A stretch of DNA of 64,000 nucleotides from Pratylenchus scribneri (lineage: Eukaryota; Nematoda; Chromadorea; Rhabditida; Pratylenchidae). The stretch is from the NCBI GenBank assembly GCA_030063045.1, contig JAQSEB010000129.1, positions 124,001-188,000 of the forward strand, written 5' to 3'. The notes below the pieces were generated by a model. The model was not told where the DNA came from. It saw nothing but the letters and a program-made list of their open reading frames with translations, and searched no databases. Position numbers and translations under genes: made by a program. Within the stretch, counting starts at the first letter, position 1. Every line of letters begins with the position of its first letter. This document shows positions 1 to 10,896 of the stretch, piece after piece.

Positions 1-690
1 GCGCGGGATATACCAGGATATAGGGGGATTAAGGTGTATATAGTGGGATTAAGGTGGATATGGAGGGATTTAGCCCGATTAAGCCCTGAAATTGATGGGA
101 AATGGCCCGTAGGGCCAGTGGAAGGTCGCAGTAGTGCCTGAGATTGCGCGGGATATATCCGGATATAGAGGGATTAAGGTGGATATAGGAGGATTAAACT
201 CCGAAATGGATGCGAAATGCCACGGGAATGTCGGGGAAGTGTAAGAGAGGCCCGGAGACAGCGCGGGATAAGCCCCGGATATAGGAGGATATACGTGGAT
301 TAAGGGGGATTAATCCGGATTAAGCTTAGTTAGGGGCTAGGAATTAGGGTTATGGTTATGGGCGGCATGGGATCTATGGGCTAGGGGTTTAGGGTTTCGG
401 AGCACGCGGGATATAGGGGGATTAATGTGGATATATGAGGATTAAGCCGGATTAAGCTTAGTTATGGGCTAGGGTTAGGGTTAGGGGTTCGGAGCATAGG
501 AATCTCGCGAAGCCGGAAGCAAAACAGCCCAAACCGAGCTCGCTCCCATCGATTCGAGGCCTTAATCTCGGCTTAATCCCCACAAATCCACCTTAATCCC
601 CTTTATCCGGATATATCTACGCATTCTCAGGGCCTTCCTCCCAGACCTTTCACTGGCCGTCCGGGCCATTTCCCATCGATTCCAGGCCTT
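1..690. mobile_element. Partial copy of the TATATGTT-ended element core
   Basis: The stretch is far more GC-rich than its surroundings. It consists of alternating 'gggggattaaggtggatata' units, 'gctagggttaggg' runs and 'cgcgaagccggaag', followed by their inverted counterparts from about 560 onward. The same core lies inside the elements at 8498-9431, 28606-29663, 38922-40383 and 54419-55779. The terminal palindromic arms are absent here, so this copy is cut by the window edge on the left and looks truncated on the right, near 690. No coding capacity was seen. Confidence 0.75.
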
Positions 691-854
691 AGATTGTGAT
701 TTTCCATAATATTTCTGTAAAATTAATATAATTTAATTAAATAGACAATATAAAAATAACAGATATATAATATTTTAATAAATGAAAATATTTTAAACTA
801 GTTTGGTAGGCTATTGAAACCGGTTTGGACCGATTATAATGCGCGAATATAAAT

Positions 855-1008
855 TTAAATGTTTTCGCAAAATTAAATACTCTTTTCGCAATTTTCAATG
901 TTTTTTTCGCAATTTTCAATACTTTTGAGACAAAAAATCCTTTTCGTAAAATTAAATACTCTTTTCGCAATTTTCAATGTTTTTTTTCGCAAAATTAAAT
1001 ACCATCCA
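855..1008. repeat. Short minisatellite of TTTTCGCAA units
   Basis: Two alternating short units, 'ttttcgcaaaattaaatac' and 'ttttcgcaattttcaat', repeat about seven times. The minus-strand reading frame through it is a by-product of the repeat. The rest of 690-1375 is plain AT-rich sequence with no gene that I can support. Confidence 0.7.
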
Positions 1009-1381
1009 TTTATAATATACATTTAGTAATTTTTTTTTAAATACCCATTCAAAATTGTAAATTAACTTTAGAATACAAGTCTTTTTGGGACAGAAGTGTA
1101 CTGTACATGTGAAACGAGTGTCTATGTTGTCACAACAGGTATTTAACTTGAAAAGAAATATAAAATATAAATTTAAATCGTAATTGTTCTATGTGTTAAA
1201 ATTATTAAATGGCAAATATTCATTATCAAAAATACATTTTTGAAATCATGAAAATTAATATTTTATTCAAATATTATTCAATTAAAAATTTCTTTATTTT
1301 TCAAAATTCATTAATTTAAATTGTTACAGTTAAAAATATTTCATTCTAAAATTGCTTAAAAATTTGCTAATTTTTAATTAT

Positions 1382-2692
1382 TCGAAAGGAAAGAAAGTTC
1401 GCTCCGATACTTCATTTATCGACTTCAAAGATAAAATAGGAATTCAAGTTGAACACAAATGTGATGAAAAAGAGACTGTCCAGGATGCCCTTCAACAAAG
1501 TGTCGGATATTTCAACATTTTCGAGGAACATCTGAACAATGGCTGCATTGAGCGTATTCTATTCATTGGAACACGATTTTTCAAACAACAATCGGAAGAA
1601 GATAAAGTAAAGAATTGTGGTCCGCCAAAATTTGTTACAAAAAAATTTTTTAGAATTTTTCTATGTATCAAATTTTTATTCAAATTATATTTCTACTTTT
1701 TACTTGAAATTCAAAATGCTCAGTTGGCAATGGTAATTGAGTATGATCATATGTACCTTAACTTAGGAAAATATTTTAAATGCCACTAAAATTATTTTAA
1801 ATTTCATTATTTTTTTGCCAGTAAAATTTTTTGACTTCTATTAAATCAATAACGGTTATAGACATTAAAACCCCTTTATCATTCTGTAGATCTCATCGAG
1901 ACGCAATGATTACTATATAAAAAGTTAAGTTTTGTCTCAAAATTAAAGAGTTTAGAATCAAAAAAACTAAAAATATGGTTTAGACTGTTTAACTCTTCAA
2001 TTTTGGGCTAAAACCAGCTATTTTAATAGCATCCGATGCGCCTCGATGTTATCTACAAATTGATATAAGGTTTTTATGGTCTAAAACCATTTTCTGATTT
2101 ATTCTTGAAGTCAAAAAAATTTTAGCGGCAAAAACATTTTTAATGGCATTTAAAATAATTTTAATGACAAAAAATAGTAATTCCATAAATTATTTTTAAT
2201 TCCTGAAAGTAGAATTTTTTAAAAATGAAAATAAATGAAACTGTTGAATTGAATAAAAATAATTTAGTCAATAAAATTAAAAAGGAAAAGCAAATTCAAT
2301 TAATGTATTTTTAAAACCAATTATAAATTGAAGATGCTCTTTTTATCCGATTTTTATAAATTTTAAAAATATTTAAATATTATTAAATGTCACGATATTA
2401 AAATTGGAGTTGAGTTCAGTTTTCAAAACGATCTATCCCTCTACAAATGTATTTTATGCTCTATTAAAAAAATGGCGATAGGCGATACCCCAATTCTTTA
2501 ACTTTTTCCAGAAGGAAATTGAAATTGTGCACTTCCTTTACAAAGTAGATCCATTTATATAATTTATAGTTAATTTATTTTTAGCATAATGATGAAGCGA
2601 GTAAAAATCGACTTAATGAGATAAAATCCGGCCCAAAGAGGACAAGACCAGAATTAAAACGAGTGGCAAAGGAGAAACACAAAAAGAAGTAA
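1382..2692 (+). CDS. Unknown small protein with a K-rich tail (3 visible exons, 5' end uncertain)
   Basis: I do not recognise the family. The first visible exon starts near 1382 and ends at 1606 before GTAAAG. It contains the segment FIDFKDKIGIQVEH and then LFIGTRFFKQQSEEDK. Exon 2 is 2512-2544 (KEIEIVHFLYK) and exon 3 is 2585-2692 (HNDEASKNRLNEIK, then a basic tail ending KEKHKKK and TAA). All three join in phase 0, with donors GTAAAG and GTAGAT and acceptors TTTCCAG and TTTTTAG, which supports the model. The 5' start is not clear, because no convincing acceptor or ATG lies at the left edge. The large second intron (1607-2511) carries a family A foldback repeat. Confidence 0.5.
1779..2166. 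mobile_element. Family A foldback MITE in the intron of the 1.4 kb gene
   Basis: The left half includes 'tagatctcatcgagacgca'. It is mirrored by an inverted right half with 'gatgcgcctcgatgttatct', and the outer ends 'actaaaattattttaaat' and its complement pair. Other complete, half or interrupted copies lie near 4960, 7195, 8370, 22132, 24290, 38600, 40690, 53040, 53830, 59320 and 60165. It has no coding capacity, so it is a non-autonomous palindromic element. Confidence 0.75.
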
Positions 2693-4534
2693 TCCAATAA
2701 GGAGCATAAGGATGAATGAAATTGAATAAGATCATTTGTTACTTAATTGATTTACAATTTGATTAAAAGTATATTCTTATTTAAATTTCATGCCTATGAT
2801 CTTTTATTTTATTATAAACTTAACTATGAAAATGAAAACGATTTTGTCACTATTTTTGATTAATAATTATCAAAGCGATAAATGATATCAATAATTTTTT
2901 GTGTATTTCCACATTTACAATACATATTTTCCAATATTATGAAACATAAAAATAAAAATTTTATAATATTTAAATAAAATATCTTTAAAAATATTTAGAG
3001 TTTAGAATAAAGTTGCACGAGATCGAGAAATTTAACTGATTGAGACCGAAAAATCTCAGTTTTAAAAAATCGTGACTGAGATAGAAATTTTGCCGAGATC
3101 GAGTCTAAGAAATCTCTCAGTCAAAAAAAGAAGACTCAAATGAGGAAAAAAATTTAGAAAAATATTATCTTCGAGATCTTTTGTCTAAAAATTTCTCCTC
3201 TATCAGTCTATTTTCAAGAAAATTTAGAATTTGATGAATAAAAAATAATGGAGATGATAATTGAATTAGTTATTAGTTTGATTTTACCGATATTTTATGA
3301 AAAATTAATATTTTTAAAAATTTTAACGAAAAATTGAAAAACCGAAAAAACCGAATCTAAAACCAAGTATTTTTTGAAACGTTACTAAAACAAAGTGCGA
3401 CAAAATATGCATTGTTTATCATTTACAATTAATTTTTATGTCTCAAATCTTATGATAATTTTTTTCAATTAAATTATTAATATTAGGTATATTTACATTC
3501 TGCTGCTCTTAATTTAATAATTCGAAATTTGTTCTATTCATTCGTTGATGCGGCAGCAAATTGGGGATTAATCCAAATTTTCACAAAATATTGAATTTTC
3601 GAAAAATTAATCACAAACAACTGTCACATATCTCAAGGTTGAAGGACGCAAAAAATTTCGTTTATCAATGTCAAAGACATCCGAATTGGCTAAAATTTCC
3701 TCTTAAGATTTGACTAAATATTTAAATTTTAATCAAATACTTTAATTAAAAACCTCAATTTTCTTTCCTTCAATTTCATTTTCTGCCGGTTTTATTTTCT
3801 GTTTTGTAGTTTCTTTCCTATTCCGATCATTTTTTGAAAGGGTTGAATTCGAAACACCCATTAACAAACAAATTAAAAAGATTTTTTATTTTATCAAATT
3901 TATCCACATCAAATTTCTCAAAAGCTAATTTTTAAGAATAAATTAAAAAAAGGAAATTAATGAAGAATTTAATAAGCATTTAGTTGATAAACGAATTAAT
4001 AATAAGAATTTTTAATATGTCATAGCGACATGATGCCATATTTTTGAATGGACGCTTTTCGTCCATACTCCATAATAATAACAAAAAATGATAATATAAT
4101 ATATATAAGTGTCATAAAATAATGCTCATGTCAGTAATTTTATGGATTTGGCATAGCCAATTTTTGCTTCCTAAATTAGAACCAATTTTTGCTTCCTAAA
4201 TTAGAAAATTTACTTTAGAATTTTAATCATTTTTGTAAGCAAAAAATGAGCAGATTAATTTATCAATAGCCTTCCTTAACTGTGCTATTAACGGATTAAT
4301 TTTTAGCGAAACAATAGTTATAAATAAATAAAAAGGTTCTTCTTTAGAGAGAGTGCTTTTCTTCAACCCCTTCAAATTCATAAGCCAAAGACAAGGTAAA
4401 ATCCGGGGCCGCCAATCTCGTCAACCATCAGCCTTGCTTCATTACGGTCTTTTTGGATTGTCTAGTTTGGCTTTACATTTATTTCTACGACAATTTTAAT
4501 TTTGCCGATCAACAAACAATATTTGGCGATTTAA
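2693..4534. other. Intergenic AT-rich stretch with only minor repeats
   Basis: No open frame with convincing codon structure was seen. A 25-base unit beginning 'ccaatttttgcttcc' is perfectly duplicated in tandem at 4157-4181 and 4182-4206. The segment 3010-3190 is locally repetitive in 'gagatcgag'-like words. The promoter of the eIF4G-like gene should lie at the right end, but I see no recognisable element. Confidence 0.6.
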
Positions 4535-7500
4535 ATGGAAAATAGCAAGCAGTCAGCAGAAATTGAAGGTTCAATTTGTGATTTGGAACAAATGAATTTG
4601 ACCGATTTTGCGCTTGATGATTTTGTGGCCAAAGAGAATAGTGAAGCCAGTGAAATTGAAAAGATTAAAGTTAATTTAATTTAAAAATTAATTCTTCAAA
4701 ATTTCCATAGGCCGATTTGGTGGAGATGAAGAATGAAATGGAATCAATGAAATTGGCCCACAAATTTGATTTGAATGAAATGAGCAGCAAATTGGAGGCG
4801 AAAATCGAGAGTTTGGGGGAATATGTAAATTTTATTGATATATTAGCAAAAATATTTAAACCAAATGTATTCTGGTAAATTCGAAATTCAGAAATAAACA
4901 CTATAAAGGCAAAAAAGAGTATTGAAATTGCCGAAAAGACTAATGATTTCAATGTTTTAATCTGAACCCATAACTTTATTATATTCAATCGTAGATCTCG
5001 TTAAGATGCATTATTTGATTATTTAATAATGTTTTGGCATTGGTTTAACTAATTCCAGCATGGTTTATTACCAAAAACAAACATTCGGTTTAAACCATTT
5101 AATACCCTTTAAATTTTGATCAAACTATATCAAATTATAAACCATTCGATTCGCCTTGATTAGCTCAATACAAATGGTATATGGTATGTGAATGCAAGAT
5201 TGTATTGCGCCTTTTGCGAACCCGCCATTTGCGGACGAAACGGTTTGGTGCCACTGGCAGTAAAGTTCATGTGGAATTTATGGCATTTTATTAAACATAA
5301 AACTAGCTATAAAATGAAAAGCTCTGACCAATATTGATTATTCACCGAGTTAAGACCAAAAAACGGCCCAAAAACTCAATTTTAAAGCAACGGTTTTTTG
5401 GCCATAACTCGGTAAATACTCAACTTAGGCCAAATCTTTTGATGACATTTTGTAGCTAATTTTATGCCTAATAAAATGCCATAAACAATCTATCAACTTT
5501 ACCGCCATCGGCGCCAAACCATTTCATCGTAATTGGCGCGTGCGCAAAAGGCGACTACCAAGCAAGATCTAATCCTTAAACTATTATAATTATTTTTGTA
5601 TCTTAATACTTTTTTTGGCAATAATATTACACTTTCCACCAAATCAAATACTCCAATGAAAATCCCCAGAAAAAATTTGTAATGAATAAATATGTAAATT
5701 TGAGGATTTGAAGGACCTAGAAATTATTTCCAGTCCCATATAATGCCCAAAAAGCATTTGAGAGTATAAATTAGGGTTGCGCCCCCAATCGTTGGGGGTA
5801 GGATTGTCGGAGTCGGTATGACAGTATCTGGTCGGGATTGAAACTTTTTATCGGGGCCGGTCTGCTGGGCCAATCCAATAATATGGGGTGCTTTTCACCC
5901 CCAACAATGCCCGATGTTATCGGGGTCAAGGATTATCGGGATTGACACTATCGGGGGGTGGACGGCTAAAATCGCTTTAGTCTGGGTCGGCGCACCAACT
6001 CCGACAAGTCGTGAGCGCAACCCTAGTATAAATAAAAATGAATTAAAGGCATTCTCCATCGTTTTTAAAAGTAAATAGAGGAAATAAATAAAAATAAAGA
6101 AAAAATAAATAAGAAAGAAAAATATATTAAAAATTTATTTTCCATTCCAATGCCAGGTAAAGGATCAAATGCAAAAGTTGTCTGAAGAAAAGAAGAAATA
6201 TCAGGAAGAAAAATTGTCAAACATGGACGCGAAAAAGACAGAAGAGCAGGAGAATGGCATAATTGCAATTTTGGAAAAGGAAATTGACCGGGTTTGGCAT
6301 CAAATGAATATTGCGAATGAGGAAAATGCAAAACTGCGAGAAGAAGTGGTCGATCTAAAACAGAAGAATTCAGAAATTGCCAAGGAAAACAAACCATTAG
6401 ACGAAAAGATGGCACAAATAGAAGTGGAAAACCGCAAATTGAAAGAGGAAATTCACCAAAAGGATGAAGAATTGGCAAAAATGGAAGGAAAAATTTCCAA
6501 TTTGAATGATAAAATTGCCAAACTAAACAATGAAATTTGCAAAATGGACAACAAATTAGTGATTAATGATGATAGGCTAATTTGGTCTTTGAAAAGTGAA
6601 AATTATGGCAAAAACCATATTACGGAGAATGAGACGAAGGAAATTTATGAAAAGGATGAAAAAATTTCTGCATTAGAAGCTGAAAATGCCGAATTGAAGC
6701 AGCGGATGAAGGAAATGTCCAAATCGAAAATTAAACCTCCCATGTGGGTTAGACGACCATCAATAGATCAACGGCAACCAATAAAACTGGCCCAAATTCA
6801 ACAAGTTAGCCTATTAAATTATTATATTAAATTCGGCAATCGTAAAGAATCCGGGACACAAAATCCCTCCTTGGCTTTTCTTGGTTAAAGCTGGCAGTAT
6901 TTTATCAAGAGGGCAAGATAGGACGATTTCAACGTGATCTAAGCTCCCGATTACCCTTATAAATGTGTTTTTAAATCTTTTTTTTTTGTGTCCCGAATTC
7001 TTTACGATTGCCATTAATTCAAATGTAATTTTAGGATGCACTATCAAAAAAGTCCGAAAATGCTTGGAAATCGAAACGCGAAGAATATTTCGACATGAAT
7101 GAACGCCAAAAGGATGAGGATGAGGACGACGCAAAATATGAAGTAAATTTGAGAGAGAATAAATTTTAGGGAAATATTTAAAATGAAAAAAAAAACATTG
7201 AAATTGCAGAAAAGAGTATTGAAAATGTCAAAAAGTTTATAACGGTTTAGTGGTTTGTCCAAAATTCACAAACCATATACTATTGGATAGAGCTCTTCAA
7301 AATGCATCGAATGGTATATAATTTGTCATGGTTTAATTGGTTTTGAGCCAAACCCCATAAAATGGTTTAAGTGGTTTAAAACCTTTCATTTTTGATCAAA
7401 CCAAGACAAAATATATACCAATGGACGCGTCTTGAAGAGATCTATCGATTGGGTATAAGGTTTAGAATTTGAGGGTCCAGGACAAACCATTAAACCGTTA

Positions 7501-10161
7501 TATACTATTCGACATTTTCAAGACTCTTTTAGACATTTTAAATTTTTTTTCCATCCAATAAATTTTAATGGAATAAAAATTAATTTTTACAGAAATTGAA
7601 AAAAGAAATCCGCGGTCTGCTCAATAAAATAACGTCCTCAACCTATGAAGATGTAAATTTTAGATTTAATTGGATAAATAAATTTAATCACAAATTTTCC
7701 ACAGCTTTCAAATGATTTTTGTGCCTATAAATTTAATGATGATCCAAAATTATTGACATCAATTGTTGATTTAATATTCGACAAAGTCATGGAAGAACCC
7801 CAATTTTGTCCTCTTTATGCCGATTTATGCAAAAAACAGGTTGGAAAAATTTTTAAACCTAATTTTTTATTTTAAATTTTAATTTAAACCTAATATTTTT
7901 ATGTTAAGGTTGCAATGGAAATGCTTTTTCATAGAATCCCAGATGAACAGCAACAATTCCACCAGCAAAAGAACAGCCGTTTCCGGTAATATTCAAAAAA
8001 TTTTATAAATTTTCTTAATTTTTAGAAATGGAATTATTCTAAAATGTCAACGGACATTCAGTGAATATTACAAGAAAATGAATGAACTGGAAGAAAAGCT
8101 AAAAGGATTTGATGAGTCGGGTGAAAAGGGCAAAGCTCAAATTGAAGTAAAGACAATGAGAATTTTAATAAATTTTTAATTGGTTTTTAAAGGAAGAATT
8201 GGAAATGAGTCGTTCAAAGGAGAAGCAACGCTTGCTGGGAACTATCAAATTCATTGGCCAATTATATCGACATGAATTTTTAGTTGAAATGGTAAATTAA
8301 AATTTAAAAAAAGCAAATAAATTATTTTCAAATTATTTTAGACAATAAATAAAAAAAATATATTTTTAAAATGAAAAAAGTATTGAAAATGAGGAAAAAT
8401 TATAACGTTTCAACGGTTTATGGTTTGTTCTAGACTCATAAACTTTATATCCAATCCAATTGATAGATCTCATCAAGTCGCGTCGATTGGTTATTGGTAT
8501 ATATGTTACAGGCAATACTGATTATCAGGCAAAACTGATTATGCCTAGGCAAAACTGATTATGCCTGAAAATCAGGCATAACTGATTATGCCTAGGCAAA
8601 AATGATTATGCCTAGTCAAAACTGATTATGCCTAGGCAAAACTGATTATGCCTAGGCAAAACTGATTATGCCTAGGCAAAACTGATTATGCCTGCTTAGT
8701 TAGGGGCTAGGGATTAGGGTTATGATTAGGGGCGGCATGGGATCTAGGGGCTTGGGGTTTAGGGGTTCGGAGCACTCGGGATATAGCAGGATATAGGGGG
8801 ATTAACGTGGATAATGGGGGATTAAGCCGGATTAAGCTTAGTCAGGGGCTAGGGATTAGGGTTAGGGGTTCGGAGCATAGAGATCTCGCGAAGCCGGAAG
8901 TAAAACAGCCCAAACTGGACTAGTGCCCATCGATTCCAGGCCTTAATCCGGCTTAATCCCCCAAATCTACCTTAATACCCCTATATCCGTCTTAATCTCG
9001 CGCACTCTTCGGGCCTCTGTTACAATTCCCTGACTTTCCACAGGCCCTCCGGACCATTTCCCATCTATTTCGGGGCTTTATCCGGCTTAATCCCCCAAAT
9101 CCACCTTAATCCCCCTATATCCGTCTTAATCTCGCGCACTCTTCGGGCCTCTGTTACAATTCCCTGACTTTCCACAGGCCCTCCGGACCATTTCCCATCT
9201 ATTTCGGGGCTTTATCCGGCTTAATCCCCCAAATCCACCTTAATCCCCCTATATCCGTCTTAATCTCGCGCACTCAGGCATAATCAGTTTTGCCTAGGCA
9301 TAATCAGTTTTGACTAGGCATAATCATTTTTGCCTAGGCATAATCAGTTATGCCTGATTTTCAGGCATAATCAGTTTTGCCTAGGCATAATCAGTTTTGC
9401 CTGATAATCAGTATTGCCTGTAACATATATAGTTTTTCACGGTTTGATCAAAAATAAAGATTTTAAACTGTTTAAACCATCTAGGTTTTTGGTTCAAAAC
9501 TAATTTAAATTAGTTAAACCTAATAGGCCAAAATTATTATCACACGTTGTGCCGTGACCCGTGATTAAATCTAACGATTGGGTATCTAGAACAAACCAAT
9601 GAACAACCATTCTTTTTCTACCATTTTTAAATACTTTTACTAACAATGTATAAAAATTAATACAAATTTTAAACAAATTTAGGTTATCGATTGGTGCGCA
9701 ATTGAACTAATCAAATGGTATCAGGCGACACAGGACGAAGTTTATATTGAGTAAATTTATATTTGGAAAATAAAAATGATTTTAATTTATTTTTTAGATA
9801 CACCGTTGAATTGATCGAAACGATTGGAAAAATTTATGAACAAAGGAAAGAACAAGCATTGCAAAAACAAATAAATCAGGCAGCTCAAGCTTTGACTGGC
9901 CTCGAGCAAAAATCAGTAAATATTTTTAATTTAATTTTTAAAAAAATTTTAATTAAATAAAATTTGAAGGAATATCGTTTGGACATGGTTTTCTCCCATT
10001 TGTCACACTTGAAAGCGAATGTTTCGAATCGGGTAATTTTATCAAAAAATAACATTTTAATAAAATGAAATTTAAAGATCCGTTTCGCAATTTTGAATTT
10101 GGAAGATTTGCGAAAAAATAATTGGGCTCCATGTGGTGGGGAAGGTCCGAAAATCAATTGA
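4535..10161 (+). CDS. eIF4G-like translation factor: N-terminal coiled coil plus MIF4G domain
   Basis: Thirteen exons can be joined in phase: 4535-4669, 4711-4824, 6157-6804, 7035-7142, 7593-7652, 7705-7839, 7909-7985, 8026-8146, 8193-8291, 9683-9750, 9798-9915, 9970-10032 and 10078-10161. They encode about 610 residues. Residues 1 to about 340 are charged, with a long heptad-like coiled coil (LEAENAELKQRMKEM). The remainder matches MIF4G of eIF4G: LTSIVDLIFDKVMEEP, FCPLYADLCKKQ, KQRLLGTIKFIGQLYRHE, then IRFAILNLEDLRKNNWAP near the end. In the family this HEAT-repeat domain binds eIF4A and RNA to assemble the cap-binding complex in the cytoplasm. No clear YxxxxLphi eIF4E-binding motif or C-terminal MA3 domain was seen. 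It is therefore either a short p97-like paralog or a divergent MIF4G protein. Introns 2, 4 and 9 are swollen by mobile elements. The start is the first in-frame ATG after an upstream stop. Confidence 0.85.
4960..5175. mobile_element. Degenerate family A foldback copy (intron 2 of the eIF4G-like gene)
   Basis: 'gtagatctcgttaagatgca' and then 'gatcaaactatatcaaatta' followed by 'attcgattcgccttgat' match both halves of family A copies elsewhere, in decayed form. Confidence 0.55.
5201..5560. mobile_element. Family B foldback element (GCGGACGAAACGG ends)
   Basis: The inverted ends are 'gccttttgcg' on the left and 'cgcaaaaggcg' on the right. Inside lie mirrored 'ttgcggacgaaacggtttgg' and 'ccaaaccatttcatcg', with a palindromic interior containing 'aaaattagctataaaatga'. 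The 7-base word 'gcaagat' flanks both sides (5194-5200 and 5562-5568), consistent with an eroded target duplication. It lies in intron 2 of the eIF4G-like gene. Confidence 0.7.
5772..6025. mobile_element. Non-autonomous hAT-like element, 8-bp TSD GTATAAAT
   Basis: Perfect terminal inverted repeats TAGGGTTGCGC and GCGCAACCCTA are flanked by identical 8-base duplications GTATAAAT (5764-5771 and 6026-6033). The 8-bp duplication with TAGRG-type ends is the hallmark of hAT. The 254-bp interior is GC-rich with 'tatcggg' words and has no transposase. It lies in intron 2 of the eIF4G-like gene. Confidence 0.85.
7195..7545. mobile_element. Near-complete family A foldback (intron 4 of the eIF4G-like gene)
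   Basis: 'gaaaagagtattgaaaatgtc' on the left is mirrored by 'gacattttcaagactctttt' on the right. Both inner halves carry 'gcatcgaatggtatata' and 'tatataccaatggacgcg' in inverted order. This copy shows the uninterrupted TATATA site that other copies have lost to insertions. Confidence 0.75.
8370..9625. mobile_element. Family A foldback split by a TATATGTT-ended element
   Basis: The left part (8370-8497) ends in 'cgattggttattggtata'. The right part resumes at 9432 with 'gtttttcacggtttgatc', and its end mirrors the beginning ('aagtattgaaaatg' against 'ccatttttaaatactttt'). The interrupting element is listed separately. The whole complex lies in intron 9 of the eIF4G-like gene, between coding exons that still join in frame. 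Confidence 0.75.
8498..9431. mobile_element. TATATGTTACAGGC-ended element with palindromic 20-mer arms (copy 1)
   Basis: The ends are perfect inverted repeats, tatatatgttacaggc and gcctgtaacatatata. Each arm is a tandem run of 'ggcaaaactgattatgccta' (left) or its complement (right). Inside is the 'ggggattaaggtggatata'/'gctagggattaggg' core, including two near-identical blocks at about 9060-9260. No protein is encoded. Target bases appear to be TA or TATA. Superfamily unknown. Confidence 0.85.
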
Positions 10162-10305
10162 AGAAGTCTCAGAAGAGAAGGAAAAAGAACAACTATTCAA
10201 ATAAGAACAATTTTAATTCTTTTTACTTCCATTGTCTTATTATTATTATCAATTCAAAAATATGCATGAATTATGTAATAATATAATCATATATCATAAT
10301 ATATA
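10162..10305. other. Probable 3' UTR and intergenic sequence after the eIF4G-like gene
   Basis: AT-rich sequence after TGA 10159-10161. No other feature was seen before the element beginning near 10306. Confidence 0.4.
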
Positions 10306-10669
10306 ATATGTTGCAGCCGATCTCGTTTTTTAGCCGATCTCGTTTTCGGCATGTTCCAATAGCTCATTCGATTCGTCAGGGTCGGTTTTCTTTATAAGAT
10401 TTCAATTTTAGAAAGATTTGACAAGTTTGAAACAAAGTTATGGCCAATTGAAATTTCGAGTTTTCAAACCGGTTTAACTAGGGTAGGGCTAGGGCTATGA
10501 CCGTGTCGGCATGGGTTTTAGGGCTAGGGTAGGGTAGGCTAGGGCTAGGAAAAAGAATTAAAACTTTAATAAGTGGCCTAGGAACTGAGATATGGCCATT
10601 GGTCACAAACTACAATGTCTGCCACTGTACTATTTCTGTCAGAAAAAACGAGATCGGCTGCAACATATA
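10306..10669. mobile_element. Small TATATGTTGCAGCC-ended element (copy with AAAAAACGAGATCGGC arms)
   Basis: The left end 'atatgttgcagccgatctcg' and the right end 'cgagatcggctgcaacatat' are inverted repeats. The interior has 'gggctagggtagggtaggc' words, as in the larger elements of this family. At about 360 bp it is a shorter member whose arms use a different inner sequence. Confidence 0.75.
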
Positions 10670-10896
10670 AAAAACTAATAAGTCAAAACTCAAAATAACT
10701 TATAGTCCAGAACCAGAGATAGAAATAACATAAATGCACATAAGAAATAACGGAATAGTTATTTTATAAGCGATAAACCGCTTAATGCATCATATAAAAA
10801 ATTGCAAGTAGTGGGTTTTAAAATTCGAATTTTTAAATAAAAAAGAATCAAATTTAAATAAATTTTAATTTGTATTTAATTAATTTAAAAAGCGAA

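Noticed and set aside
340..500. Telomere-like 'gggttaggg' runs
   Set aside because: They occur as short irregular words inside the mobile-element core and recur in all copies at internal positions. They are not tandem telomere arrays.
6065..6478. Minus-strand 137-codon frame
   Set aside because: Antisense of the coiled-coil exon of the eIF4G-like gene; hydrophobic composition from antisense Lys/Glu codons.
8511..8695. Regular direct repeats of about 20 bases, CRISPR-like at first sight
   Set aside because: There are no unique spacers; the units are contiguous palindromes mirrored at the other end of a mobile element, in a eukaryotic genome.
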